A DNA stretch of 64,000 nucleotides from an uncultured Alloprevotella sp. (GCA_944322325.1 CALUOQ010000008.1:1-64000), one strand, 5' to 3'; counted from the first letter of the stretch, positions 1 through 7,873 are shown. The notes: generated by a model from the letters alone, not told the origin. Translations and numbers: made by a program.

Positions 1-83
1 ACGTGATAGACAACAAGGTTGAAAAGACTGCCGATTATAAAGAGAGGGTTGAACAAACATATTCACTTTCTCCACAGTTTTGA
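1..83 (+). CDS. 3' end of an unknown gene (partial)
   Basis: An open frame enters from the left edge (codons in phase with base 3) and stops with TGA at 81-83. The 26 visible residues are mostly charged and polar and end in SLSPQF. I do not recognise a family. Since it lies 85 bp before a recombinase on the same strand, it may belong to the same mobile element. That it is coding at all is inferred only from the open frame and its AT-rich composition like the neighbours. Confidence 0.4.
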   Translation, partial: VIDNKVEKTADYKERVEQTYSLSPQF

Positions 84-167
84 ATATGAGCTGAAAATTA
101 AGTACTTACGCATAATAGGAGAATATAGATATTCAGAAACAGGAAATAATAAGTAAATTTGAATGTT

Positions 168-758
168 ATGAAACAGGAAATTCACAAATATCAGACTTCA
201 GACTATATGGAATGGGATGTAATGTTGAGCCTTATCCGTAAGTTATACAGGGATGGCAATTACCGTATGTCACTCCTTATTGGTTGTGGTTGCTTCTTTG
301 GATTGCGTATCAGTGATATTCTAACCTTAACTTGGTATATGTTACTTGATGATGACAAATTCACCCTCAACGAGAAAAAGACAAACAAGCGCAGGGTTGT
401 GAAAATCAATGCAGACTTTCAACAGCATATCAAACAATGCCATGACGCTTTGCATATTACAAATGACAACGAAAAGTGCTTTTTATCTCAAAAGAAGATG
501 GTTTACTCTACACAACGTATCAATGTGCTTTTCAAGGAAATCAAAAAGAAGTATAATTTGAAGATTGAACATTTCAGTACCCACACAATGCGCAAGACTT
601 TTGGGCGAAAGGTCTTTGAGTCAGCAGGTGAGAATGCTAATATGGCGTTGATGAGGTTGTCAGAGCTTTTCAATCATTCCAATGTATCCGTTACTAAAAT
701 ATACTTGGGTATAAGAGAAAAAGAACTATTAGAAACGTATGATTTGCTTGATTTTTAG
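168..758 (+). CDS. short tyrosine recombinase / phage integrase family
   Basis: The 196-residue protein is essentially only the catalytic domain of a tyrosine recombinase. The expected active-site series is visible: Arg in GLRISD, a Lys in the KKTNKRR turn, His-x-x-Arg in HTMRKTFG, a second His in FNHSN and the nucleophilic Tyr in KIYLGI. The usual N-terminal arm-binding and SAM-like core-binding domains are missing or nearly so, so it is either a natural minimal recombinase or an N-terminally lost integrase. The frame stays open up to a TTG at 159, but the ATG at 168 is the more natural start. No inverted or direct repeats that could be its target sites are evident nearby. The AT-rich context marks the window's left end as mobile DNA. 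Confidence 0.8.
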   Translation: MKQEIHKYQTSDYMEWDVMLSLIRKLYRDGNYRMSLLIGCGCFFGLRISDILTLTWYMLLDDDKFTLNEKKTNKRRVVKINADFQQHIKQCHDALHITNDNEKCFLSQKKMVYSTQRINVLFKEIKKKYNLKIEHFSTHTMRKTFGRKVFESAGENANMALMRLSELFNHSNVSVTKIYLGIREKELLETYDLLDF

Positions 759-783
759 ACGTTAGCACATTTATTTTGAATGA

Positions 784-817
784 TTTGAGCGTTCTTCCCA
801 AAAAATCGCTATCTTTG
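784..817 (+). promoter_or_regulatory. Bacteroidota-type promoter for the structured RNA
   Basis: TTTG (784-787) and TATCTTTG (810-817) are separated by 22 bp, close to the TTTG-N19/21-TAnnTTTG pattern of the major sigma factor in this phylum. Transcription would begin near 823, just before the folded region and about 320 bp ahead of the first zinc-ribbon gene. Confidence 0.6.
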
Positions 818-1075
818 TGACGTACTTAGCGCAAGCGGTACGGACATATTGGTAGAAAGCGCATTTTCGCTTTATTCCGTAAGCGTGAACTTCGACAACT
901 CACAAGTAAGAACGGAATAGTGTGGGAAGGACGCTCTCTTTGGTGTGTATTCGTATCTTAACGAAATACATCCAAAGTGGGGCTGTCCGTTCTCTTTATT
1001 CATCTTACAGGGAGTCGAAGCCCTACGCTTAGGATAAGATCAGAATGGCGGCCTCGCTTTTCTCTTTTATGCCTC
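818..1075 (+). ncRNA. candidate structured RNA / long structured leader
   Basis: This 380-bp gap has no credible ORF but can fold into a series of helices. A perfect 6-bp hairpin pairs 856-861 with 868-873. An 8-bp perfect stem joins 873-880 to 912-919 and encloses a GTGA/TCAC stem (885-888 with 900-903). A 9-bp stem with one bulge joins 924-932 to 985-994 and encloses a stem of CTTTGG (938-943) with CCAAAG (972-977), continued by TGTATT with AATACA. A further stem joins ATCTTA (1002-1007) to TAAGAT (1035-1040) around AGGG/CCCT. A good promoter precedes it and a T-rich tract (about 1058-1068) follows, so it may be a free sRNA or a cis-acting leader of the zinc-ribbon operon. One possibility is a relative of the DUF805-type RNA motifs described in Bacteroidetes, but I could not compare it. 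That link is inference. Confidence 0.5.
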
Positions 1076-1140
1076 ATAATCTAAATTAAATAAGAAAATC
1101 GCATCGCAGGGCCATAGGTGCAACTGTAAATTATTGCATT

Positions 1141-1830
1141 ATGGCAGAAAGAAGATGTGAGGAATGTGGCTCAATCATTCCAAATGGCGCAACAACTTGC
1201 CCTAATTGTGGATGTCCCATAGAAGGTACACAAGACAATGGGCAAGCCAACAAAAGCGATTGGCAAACGGAATCGGCTTTTATTCATAATCATTTCAATG
1301 AAAAAGAGCCTTATTCTCCATTCAAATCGAACTCATGGTTTTTCAAAGACCCGTGGCCAATGTATAACTATCCTATCGGTGCATTAGATAGAAAACATCC
1401 TTTTATAGGATGGTTGTTAGGCCCGTGGCATTTGACTTGTAGAGATAGTAACAAACAAGAAGAATATGATGCTATCAACAACATTTTCTATTTCTTCAAT
1501 CTCCATTTTAAAATCGTAGTATACACATTAGTTTGGCAATTCTTCAAAATATGGTGGCTAATACTTGGTGTGTTACTTTATATTGGGTTTAATGCCCTCA
1601 TAATAAACTTGGTAATTCAAAGCGGTATGGAGCAAGATACTAAAATCACAATAGTCTCCATTATAGGCTTTATCGCAAGTGTTATTTGGATTGCATTAGC
1701 TGTTTTTGGTATCATTATTGCATCATGCGCATTATGTAAAGCTCTTCATCGTTATTGGCCTCAGATTTGGAGGGTTATTATCCGATTCTGTAAAAGAGGT
1801 TGGAGTAAAATGTTCCCTAAAATAAGTTGA
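1141..1830 (+). CDS. zinc-ribbon multi-pass membrane protein
   Basis: The protein has 229 residues. The first 30 form a zinc ribbon with two Cys pairs (CEEC and CPNC). A hydrophilic segment follows, and then from about residue 118 a membrane region with strong hydrophobic stretches around 130-160 and 170-200, ending in a basic tail. It is the first gene of a compact same-strand operon in which two further members carry an almost identical N-terminal zinc ribbon. The shape, a cytosolic ribbon followed by membrane helices, resembles DUF805-type zinc-ribbon membrane proteins, but no specific function can be assigned. The next gene starts 4 bp after its stop. Confidence 0.65.
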   Translation: MAERRCEECGSIIPNGATTCPNCGCPIEGTQDNGQANKSDWQTESAFIHNHFNEKEPYSPFKSNSWFFKDPWPMYNYPIGALDRKHPFIGWLLGPWHLTCRDSNKQEEYDAINNIFYFFNLHFKIVVYTLVWQFFKIWWLILGVLLYIGFNALIINLVIQSGMEQDTKITIVSIIGFIASVIWIALAVFGIIIASCALCKALHRYWPQIWRVIIRFCKRGWSKMFPKIS

Positions 1831-1834
1831 AACT

Positions 1835-2542
1835 ATGGCACTGATAAAATGTAAAGGTTGTGGGCAAATGGTTTCTACCAAAGCCGAGAAATGCCCTAAA
1901 TGCGGTTACTCTGTGCGCTTGTCAATGGAGCAACAGGAAGAAACAAAACAATCGGTAGAGCCTCACACTACAACATTGAACACTTCCAAAGAGGAAGTTG
2001 CAAACGACAATCCTCAACCTCAACAAAGAGGTAGTAAGAAAGGTATTATAATTGCTATTGTTGTAGTTATGATTATCGGATGTGGAGTATTGTTTGCTTT
2101 GCTAAACAATAATAACGGCTCAAACGGCCAACAACAAGACACAACAGCTATTGCCGACACTGAAGCAATCAAACAAGACGAATTGCCTTCGGAATCTTTG
2201 GCTGTTGCAACGGAGAATGACAACTTTGTTGTATCTGATTCATGCGCAACTGAAGCATTGGAGAACATAACACTTTATGGCTCAATGACAGATGCAAACG
2301 GTACTTATCCCATTGAATTGGCATTTGTGAAGGATGGCGACAATCTATCGGAATGCATATACACAAATGTTGATTTGGGTGGCAAAATAAAAATGGACGG
2401 TGAAATTGTTGGGAATGAATATGTTTTTACAGGGAAAGACGGAATGAACAAGTTTCAAATCCAAATTGACGGACAAAACTATGATGGATTCGCAATAGAC
2501 GGGTCAAAAGAACTTAGTGTTTCACTTGATAAAAGAAATTGA
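1835..2542 (+). CDS. zinc-ribbon, single-pass membrane protein
   Basis: The 235-residue protein starts with a zinc ribbon (CKGC near residue 6 and CPKC near residue 20) almost identical in layout to that of the gene at 3276. A polar linker leads to one transmembrane helix at about residues 70-90 (GIIIAIVVVMIIGCGVLFAL). The remainder is a soluble domain of about 140 residues, rich in Asp and Glu, probably outside the cytoplasm, with a C-terminal half that looks beta-rich. I do not recognise the outer domain. It follows the previous gene by 4 bp and is presumably co-transcribed. A role linking a cytosolic metal-binding ribbon to an envelope sensor or binding domain is inference. Confidence 0.6.
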   Translation: MALIKCKGCGQMVSTKAEKCPKCGYSVRLSMEQQEETKQSVEPHTTTLNTSKEEVANDNPQPQQRGSKKGIIIAIVVVMIIGCGVLFALLNNNNGSNGQQQDTTAIADTEAIKQDELPSESLAVATENDNFVVSDSCATEALENITLYGSMTDANGTYPIELAFVKDGDNLSECIYTNVDLGGKIKMDGEIVGNEYVFTGKDGMNKFQIQIDGQNYDGFAIDGSKELSVSLDKRN

Positions 2543-2569
2543 ATAATTGACGGATAAATACACGGAATC

Positions 2570-3289
2570 ATGAAACATTCAAAACTTTATTTTTCAGTTG
2601 CTCTTTCAACATTATTGTTGTTCGGATGCAATTCTCAATCTTCGAAAAGTGGTGAACAGACAAAGGATTTAAGTTCAACAAACAAGAGTTTTCCAACCGT
2701 CACAGAACAAGGTGTTGGCGAATTGAAAATAGGTACGCCATTGGCTGAATGCTTGATTGTTGAGGAAAGTAGTTGGCCTCCTACAAAAGAAGAAATCACC
2801 TCCTGCAATGAAACAAAATGTGGCTTTTACAATAAAATGGGGATAAAGCAAATGGCTCTTGGTGAAGGAACGCCTTATCTCTTGTTGTATGATAATGATG
2901 AGTTAATGGCGGCTCTTGAATGTTATTCCTTAATGGATAACGGCATATATTCAACAAATGTTGGAAAGATTGTTGTGTATTCCCCAAAGTTGAAGATGGA
3001 CAATGGCATCTATGTTGGTATGACTGCAAAAGATATGGCAGATAAATTTGGAGCTGACATAAAATTTGCAGAGGGAGCAGAAGCGGATGTTTTGGAGTTT
3101 GAAGTTGCCGATATTCCTTCCAATATAATGTTGGTTGCATCAGCAAAGAAAATAAATAAAGAAAAAACTGAATCTGAATACGGAGAAGTGAACATTAACG
3201 ACTCGTACCTTACACTAAATGATGTGGAAGATTGTGTTCTTTCAGCAATAGTTATCGAACAAAATACAGAAGCAGATGGCACTTATTAA
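2570..3289 (+). CDS. lipoprotein of unknown function
   Basis: The 239-residue protein carries a type II signal peptide with the lipobox LLFGC, so the mature protein begins at about Cys20 and is followed by a Ser/Lys-rich spacer. The mature part contains a motif of the type GELKIGTPLAE and a second GIYVGMTAKDMADKFG segment, as in periplasmic proteins that carry small repeated alpha-beta modules. No catalytic motif is evident. Its 3' end overlaps the start of the WG-repeat gene by 14 bp, which implies translational coupling within the operon. Confidence 0.6.
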   Translation: MKHSKLYFSVALSTLLLFGCNSQSSKSGEQTKDLSSTNKSFPTVTEQGVGELKIGTPLAECLIVEESSWPPTKEEITSCNETKCGFYNKMGIKQMALGEGTPYLLLYDNDELMAALECYSLMDNGIYSTNVGKIVVYSPKLKMDNGIYVGMTAKDMADKFGADIKFAEGAEADVLEFEVADIPSNIMLVASAKKINKEKTESEYGEVNINDSYLTLNDVEDCVLSAIVIEQNTEADGTY

Positions 3290-4973
3290 ATGCAGCGAAT
3301 GTGGGCAAATGGTTTCTGATAGAGCAGAGTCATGTCCCAAATGTGGCAATCCCATAGCTAAGTCTAATAATACTTACACACAACAAGACGGTAATATATA
3401 TGAACAGGAAAATGACATCTTGCCTAAAAAGAAAAGTCGTAAAAATGTTTATGTCGTTGTGGTTGTATTGCTGTTGGCTTTGCTTGGTGGAGGCTTGTCC
3501 TTCTATTTTACAAAGGCACAGGCAGAGCCGACCATTGTCATTACAGAGCAATTTGCAAACAAAATACGGAAGTATGATAAGTTGGGGAGTTTTCACGAAG
3601 GTCTTGCACTTGTACAACGCAACGGCTTATGGGGATATATTGATGCAAAAGGCGATGAAGTAATCCCTTGCATATACAAAGGCACTGAATATGGGAATTA
3701 TGGCTTTGATTTTTCCGAAGGCATGGCGGTCATAATAGATAAGAATGGCAAATACGGATATATCAACACAAAAGGAGAAATTGTTATCAAGCCACAATTT
3801 CAGCAGGCAGGTAGTTTTTCAGAATCAGTAGCAAGTGTCTATTTAGATGGAAAATTAAACTTTATTGATAAGGATGGAAAATATATAGAAGCGCTATCCA
3901 ATAAGTTTATATGGGATTTTAATATAAACAGAAATCTGCCACAATTCAAAAATGGAGTCTGTGAAGTACACATCCCAGCGAAAGAGCCTTCTGAAGGTGT
4001 TTTCGCCGATATTATTTACATAGATAAAGAGGGTAATCAAGTAGAAAAGCCCAAAGAAAGTAGTAAAAAGGATTTGTATGTAAGGTACTATGAAGGCGAT
4101 AAAGTCGGTTATAAAGACAGCATCGGAAATATCATAGTGCAGGCAAAATATACGACTCTTGGCGATTTCTCTTGCGGCGTTGCTGTTGCTACGTTAGAAT
4201 ATGGTCAAAGGGGGCACGGCATGGAAGAATGGTATTCTGATGATTATGTCGGCATCTATGGGTATGTTGATTTGTACGGGCACGAAACTTTTACTAAGCA
4301 AGACTATGATAAAATCGAGACAGCTGCAATGAATGCTGAAATGGAAAAAAATCAAGAAAAACTAAGACGTGAAAAGGAAGAAGCAGAACAACGCCAGATG
4401 GAAAGTGTGAAGTCTTGGATTCAAGGTAATTGGAAATGTAATACCCCTTATGGAGAAGTGCGGCTTGGCATTTCTGGTGACTATATTGCGGTTTTTAGCA
4501 ACGGTCGCCCTGTTTATACAGGAACATATACCATAGAGGGTGATCATATTGTTTATGACAGACATGACGGATATGCTTCTTACGTGATAATAGATGCAGG
4601 AAATCAACGCCTTATGGTGGATGAGGAAACACCTATGCAGCGTTTTGAAAGCTCAAGTAACGACTCATATTCAACGAATCGGAGTACAAATCAAAGAACA
4701 ACTTTCCGCACTTCATCTGATGTTATGTCCTATGTTGTAGGAAAGACTTTTTACGGAAGTAAAAATAATGTTCGTATCAAAATAGATTGGGATGGCATTT
4801 ATCTGAATGGTCGCAGACAATATTCGGGCGCACCGCAAGTTGTTACTTTCAACACAAATAAAGCTATTATCAAGATATCTATAATTCCAAGTGGTGAGAT
4901 GAACTTTCTTGTTCAACCTCAAGAGGGGAATATCGTAGATATGAATGACGGATATCCTTATTACGCAAAATAA
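3276..4973 (+). CDS. zinc-ribbon, transmembrane, WG-repeat protein
   Basis: The 565-residue protein has three parts. Residues 1-30 are a zinc ribbon (CSEC and CPKC). One transmembrane helix lies near 58-80. The outer part contains at least three WG (KWG-type) repeats at about 95-300, recognisable as F-x-E-G-x-A-x-V followed by G-x-W/Y-G-Y-I-D/N and G-x-x-V-I, for example LWGYIDAKGDEVIPCIYKG and KYGYINTKGEIVIKPQF. A charged coiled-coil-like stretch (about 350-375) precedes two beta-rich C-terminal segments. WG repeats are generally protein-binding beta modules. The start overlaps the preceding lipoprotein gene. The ribbon-helix-exterior plan is shared with the gene at 1835, suggesting that the operon builds one envelope complex. 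Confidence 0.7.
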   Translation: MALIKCSECGQMVSDRAESCPKCGNPIAKSNNTYTQQDGNIYEQENDILPKKKSRKNVYVVVVVLLLALLGGGLSFYFTKAQAEPTIVITEQFANKIRKYDKLGSFHEGLALVQRNGLWGYIDAKGDEVIPCIYKGTEYGNYGFDFSEGMAVIIDKNGKYGYINTKGEIVIKPQFQQAGSFSESVASVYLDGKLNFIDKDGKYIEALSNKFIWDFNINRNLPQFKNGVCEVHIPAKEPSEGVFADIIYIDKEGNQVEKPKESSKKDLYVRYYEGDKVGYKDSIGNIIVQAKYTTLGDFSCGVAVATLEYGQRGHGMEEWYSDDYVGIYGYVDLYGHETFTKQDYDKIETAAMNAEMEKNQEKLRREKEEAEQRQMESVKSWIQGNWKCNTPYGEVRLGISGDYIAVFSNGRPVYTGTYTIEGDHIVYDRHDGYASYVIIDAGNQRLMVDEETPMQRFESSSNDSYSTNRSTNQRTTFRTSSDVMSYVVGKTFYGSKNNVRIKIDWDGIYLNGRRQYSGAPQVVTFNTNKAIIKISIIPSGEMNFLVQPQEGNIVDMNDGYPYYAK

Positions 4974-4982
4974 TTTAGAGTT

Positions 4983-5498
4983 ATGAAGAAGTATTTGTAT
5001 CAATTCATGGTGGCTTTATTTGCCATTTCGTCTTTCACTCTCGTTGCTTGCAGTGACGATGATGACGATCCTACAAACAACAATGGTAGGAATTCCATTG
5101 AAATTAACGGTGTGAGCTACAATCTATCCGCTTTCAGCTTTATGGGTGATTGGAACGAAACACTAAGGAAAGGCGATTTCACTGTTGCAGTTGACAATGA
5201 GAGCAACGGAGTTATAAATGTGGATTACTACACATTCTCCTACCACAATGCAACGTGTCCTCAAGTTGGCGATGATTTCGCCGAAATGGATTTAGCCCTT
5301 ACACCTTTAATTGAAGAGGAAGAAGGCTCAATCATAGATTTAGAGGATTCTTTTAAGTATGTGTCAGGAACAGCAGTAGTAACTAACACAAATCCAAGTG
5401 AGAGCGAGATTACTGTCAATTTTGACAATCTAAAAATGAGTAATGGTAATAGTTCCTACACATTCAATGGAACTGCAACATTGATGTTCAAGTATTAA
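4983..5498 (+). CDS. lipoprotein with surface-export-like signal
   Basis: The 171-residue protein has a type II signal peptide ending in the lipobox LVAC, followed by SDDDDD. An acidic stretch right after the lipid cysteine is the known lipoprotein export signal that sends lipoproteins to the cell surface in Bacteroidota, so surface exposure is likely. The mature domain is beta-rich with no recognised family. The first 18 codons are nearly identical, in DNA as well as protein, to those of the lipoprotein gene at 5553, although the mature parts differ. It starts 9 bp after the WG-repeat gene. Confidence 0.6.
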   Translation: MKKYLYQFMVALFAISSFTLVACSDDDDDPTNNNGRNSIEINGVSYNLSAFSFMGDWNETLRKGDFTVAVDNESNGVINVDYYTFSYHNATCPQVGDDFAEMDLALTPLIEEEEGSIIDLEDSFKYVSGTAVVTNTNPSESEITVNFDNLKMSNGNSSYTFNGTATLMFKY

Positions 5499-5552
5499 GC
5501 ACAAAAAGTAACAGGAACAGAAATTAATCCATAATAATTCAAGTGACTAATT

Positions 5553-5978
5553 ATGAAGAAGTATTTGTATCAATTTATGGTGACTTTATTTGCCATGTTA
5601 TCATTCGCCCTATCTTCTTGTAGTAGTGATGATGATGAAATTTTATCTTCTGACGATATTGTCGGGACATGGAAATGGGATTCTTTTGGTACTGACGCAA
5701 CAGAAGATTTCTTTGGTGAGCAATATATTCAGTTCAATACTAACGGTCAATATATAGAAGTTGACATTGATGGTTATGGTTCTGAAGGCGAAGTCGATGT
5801 AATAAGAGGACAGTGGAAACGATCAGGAAATACCATCACCATTAGCGGAAATGGCATACCTACTACAACAACGGAAATCTCCAACTTAACCGACACTGAT
5901 TTAACACTTATCACTTTAGGAGTTCCGATGTCGTATAAACGTGTGGATGACTCTGCGATTGATAGTTATATCAATTAA
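5553..5978 (+). CDS. small lipocalin-like lipoprotein
   Basis: The 141-residue protein has the lipobox LSSC followed by SSDDDE, again compatible with surface export. The mature part begins with DDIVGTWKWDS, the typical opening of the lipocalin-like small beta-barrel lipoproteins common in Bacteroidota. QYIQFNTNGQYIEV and QWKRSGNTITI fit the same fold. The signal peptide is nearly the same as that of the gene at 4983, which points to duplication or gene conversion of the leader. Ligand unknown. Confidence 0.6.
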   Translation: MKKYLYQFMVTLFAMLSFALSSCSSDDDEILSSDDIVGTWKWDSFGTDATEDFFGEQYIQFNTNGQYIEVDIDGYGSEGEVDVIRGQWKRSGNTITISGNGIPTTTTEISNLTDTDLTLITLGVPMSYKRVDDSAIDSYIN

Positions 5979-5992
5979 AAAGACATTAAATT

Positions 5993-6310
5993 ATGGGCGT
6001 ATTTGCATTCATTTTAATACTTGTCTTAGTCGCCGTTTGGTATTTTCTCATTAAAAAGAACAAATCAGATAATATACTAATTGGCACTACTTCTCCCTCA
6101 AAATGGAGAGGGCGCAAGAAATATAAGGCATTAGGGATAATAATGTTTATTATTTCCATACTTTATGCATCAGATTATATATTGGGGCATATTCTTTTTG
6201 CGAGTGGTGGTTTTATTAAAACTCCCGATATATCGGATGTTATAATGATGTTAAATGCTTTACTATTTGCCATTTATGGTTTTGTTTTTGTTTATCTATA
6301 TAAGCATTAA
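5993..6310 (+). CDS. small two-to-three-helix membrane protein
   Basis: The 105-residue protein has an N-terminal helix (about 2-20), a basic loop containing KNKSDN and KWRGRKKYK, and further hydrophobic segments at about 50-70 and 82-103. No family is recognised. It begins 14 bp after the lipocalin-like gene and is followed by a terminator-like hairpin, so it is probably the last gene of the operon. Confidence 0.5.
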   Translation: MGVFAFILILVLVAVWYFLIKKNKSDNILIGTTSPSKWRGRKKYKALGIIMFIISILYASDYILGHILFASGGFIKTPDISDVIMMLNALLFAIYGFVFVYLYKH

Positions 6311-6342
6311 ACCGTATGATGGCAATTAAGCTAATATGTTAG

Positions 6343-6375
6343 AAGGGTTGGTCAGCAATGGTCAACCTTTTCTTT
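6343..6375 (+). terminator. intrinsic terminator of the zinc-ribbon operon
   Basis: AAGGGTTG (6343-6350) pairs with CAACCTTT (6363-6370), with one G-T wobble, and the stem can extend inward through CA/TG. It is followed by TTCTTTTCT. It sits 33 bp after the last operon gene. Confidence 0.6.
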
Positions 6376-6565
6376 TCTCATCACTAAAAAGTGAACTATA
6401 TTTCACTTTCCTTTACATCAACGCAAATATTCAAAAACAAACAGAAGTGAATATTTGGGAACGCTGCAACTTGCTGATATATTGACATTTATGTGGATTG
6501 CCTCAAAAATTGACATCCTTTTATATTCACAAACCTACGAAAAGAAACATTTTTGAATGTTTTTG

Positions 6566-7462
6566 TTAGTCTTTCCATAGAGATTCTTCACGCCAGTTTG
6601 CAGGAAAGCCCATTGCTTTTACATCTACATTGGGATGTGTTTCTAAAAGTGCAATCAGCTTTTGTTTGAAAGAATTGTTAGGGTGGATGCTGTTCTGCAA
6701 GTAGGTAATGCAACATAATTGGGCATAAAGTTTCATCATGGGGAGGCGTGTATTGCTTATCCATGCTTTCGGCATCCGTTTAGGGAGTTGTGGCATATTG
6801 GGGAAACGGCGATTCCAAATACGGGCGTGATGAGCAATGCAATTCCGCAATACGGTTGTGGCTTTAATCCAACTTTCCAAATACAGATGTTGTGGAACGT
6901 CCAAGTCTTGTGCAATCTGTTTCTTTATTGCTTTATCTGATAGATTATAGTATAATTTAGAGAGCGTACCGAAAGAAACGACTTCTAATGTTTTCCAAAC
7001 AGGTGGAAATGTAGGACTTGTATATTTTGCAAAGTGTTCTAAGATGAAATCTTCTTTGGAACGTTGCAATTCTTGTTGTATATGGTTAAGGTTTTCAGCA
7101 AACATTTGTTGGTTAGTACAAAGATTAATGTCCGTAAACCAAAATGCACCGTATTTCAATGAAACGTGATGTATGATTTTTGTCCGCAAAGCTATCTCAA
7201 TGCTCTGGATGACTGTAAATATCAAAGCCCGCAATTCTTTATCAAAGTAATAAAGATTGAGCGCATTCTCAAATGTACTGTTTGGCTTGAAGGTATGCTT
7301 TTCCTTGTCTTGTTCCATCGGGCGCAAATAATTCGCCAAACGGAAATAGCTTATGATTCGGAGTTGTTCTAATGCTTGCTTCTCGTCTTTGATTATCAAT
7401 CCCCGTTCTTTCAGCATTTGGATTTGCTGTGGGTAATCTATCGGCTGTTTTGTGTATTCCAT
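6566..7462 (-). CDS. Abi-family (AbiD/AbiF-like, HEPN) abortive infection protein
   Basis: The 298-residue protein matches the Abi_2 (AbiD/F) family in order and spacing. It opens with KQPIDYPQQIQMLKERGLII, contains ISYFRLANYLRP and LRALIFTVIQSIEIALRTKI, and ends its core with RNCIAHHARIWNRR. The last segment has the R-x4-H motif of HEPN ribonuclease domains. Such proteins protect against phage, probably by cutting RNA and arresting the cell. The length is normal and no lesion is seen. A promoter with good spacing lies about 70 bp upstream and is divergent from a second promoter that drives a small transcript. The AT-rich composition fits the island. Which RNA it cuts is not readable. Confidence 0.85.
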   Translation of the reverse strand: MEYTKQPIDYPQQIQMLKERGLIIKDEKQALEQLRIISYFRLANYLRPMEQDKEKHTFKPNSTFENALNLYYFDKELRALIFTVIQSIEIALRTKIIHHVSLKYGAFWFTDINLCTNQQMFAENLNHIQQELQRSKEDFILEHFAKYTSPTFPPVWKTLEVVSFGTLSKLYYNLSDKAIKKQIAQDLDVPQHLYLESWIKATTVLRNCIAHHARIWNRRFPNMPQLPKRMPKAWISNTRLPMMKLYAQLCCITYLQNSIHPNNSFKQKLIALLETHPNVDVKAMGFPANWREESLWKD

Positions 7463-7532
7463 AACCCTATATAAAGTAAAAGTTCCGCCCTGGTACGCTG
7501 TTCAATGGGAAGCGTGGCGGAATCTGTTGTTG

Positions 7533-7563
7533 CAAAGGTACAATTTTATTGCGAAATAGCAAA
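7533..7563 (-). promoter_or_regulatory. promoter of the Abi gene
   Basis: Read on the minus strand, TTTG (7560-7563) and TACCTTTG (7533-7540) are 19 bp apart, an ideal Bacteroidota promoter. Transcription would start near 7526, leaving a 5' leader of about 64 nt. Confidence 0.75.
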
Positions 7564-7579
7564 ATGGAAAGCGAAAAAC

Positions 7580-7610
7580 TTTGCGATTATCCATCTTCTT
7601 TGTACCTTTG
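7580..7610 (+). promoter_or_regulatory. divergent promoter of a small transcript
   Basis: TTTG (7580-7583) and TACCTTTG (7603-7610) are 19 bp apart. It is a mirror copy of the Abi promoter: the outer 13 bp of both (TTGCAAAGGTACA and its complement) form an inverted repeat. No gene of normal size lies downstream on this strand. Confidence 0.7.
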
Positions 7611-7616
7611 CAAGTA

Positions 7617-7873
7617 TAAATAGGTTCTTTGAAAGACTTATTTGAGTGATAATTAACGTGATAAGGGAATGGTGCAATGGCGTTTCATCGCTTTTCATAG
7701 TGAAATAACTGTCCCCGAAATCACACAGTATTAACGGATGTCATTGATAATCACGAAGGAATACATACTTCAACGAGGACGAATACTGAGCGGAAGGCTT
7801 TGTGTGAAAGGCCGGGGATAAGTGAAAGAAAAATAGTGAGGGAGAAACATCGGGTTTCTTCTTCACTATTTTT
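7617..7873 (+). other. small transcript unit with two tiny ORFs
   Basis: The 540 bp between the Abi gene and the next gene hold this unit. A good promoter is followed by a GGTTCTTTGAAAG segment that resembles rRNA boxA-like elements, then two consecutive tiny ORFs: 21 codons at 7669-7734 (begins MVQWRFIAFHS) and 27 codons at 7738-7821 (begins MSLIITKEYILQRGR). A strong hairpin with a T tract follows at once. The whole looks like a transcription unit of roughly 260 nt. Whether the ORFs are translated or the RNA itself acts is open. The transition to GC-rich host-like DNA occurs just after it. Confidence 0.35.
7829..7873. terminator. bidirectional intrinsic terminator
   Basis: Arms 7829-7848 and 7854-7873 form a 20-bp helix with two G-T wobbles and a 5-nt loop, flanked by A and T tracts on both sides. 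It can end the small plus-strand transcript and also the minus-strand HAD/hotdog gene that stops at 8002. Confidence 0.75.

Noticed and set aside
1009-1024. A T-arm-like hairpin (AGGG...GTCGAAG...CCCT) suggesting a tRNA or tmRNA next to the recombinase
   Set aside because: The loop has eight bases with the wrong order, and no acceptor, D or anticodon arms can be found around it.
1141-1830. A firm assignment of the first zinc-ribbon protein to DUF805
   Set aside because: The membrane part does not show the typical aromatic DUF805 pattern clearly enough; only the general plan agrees.
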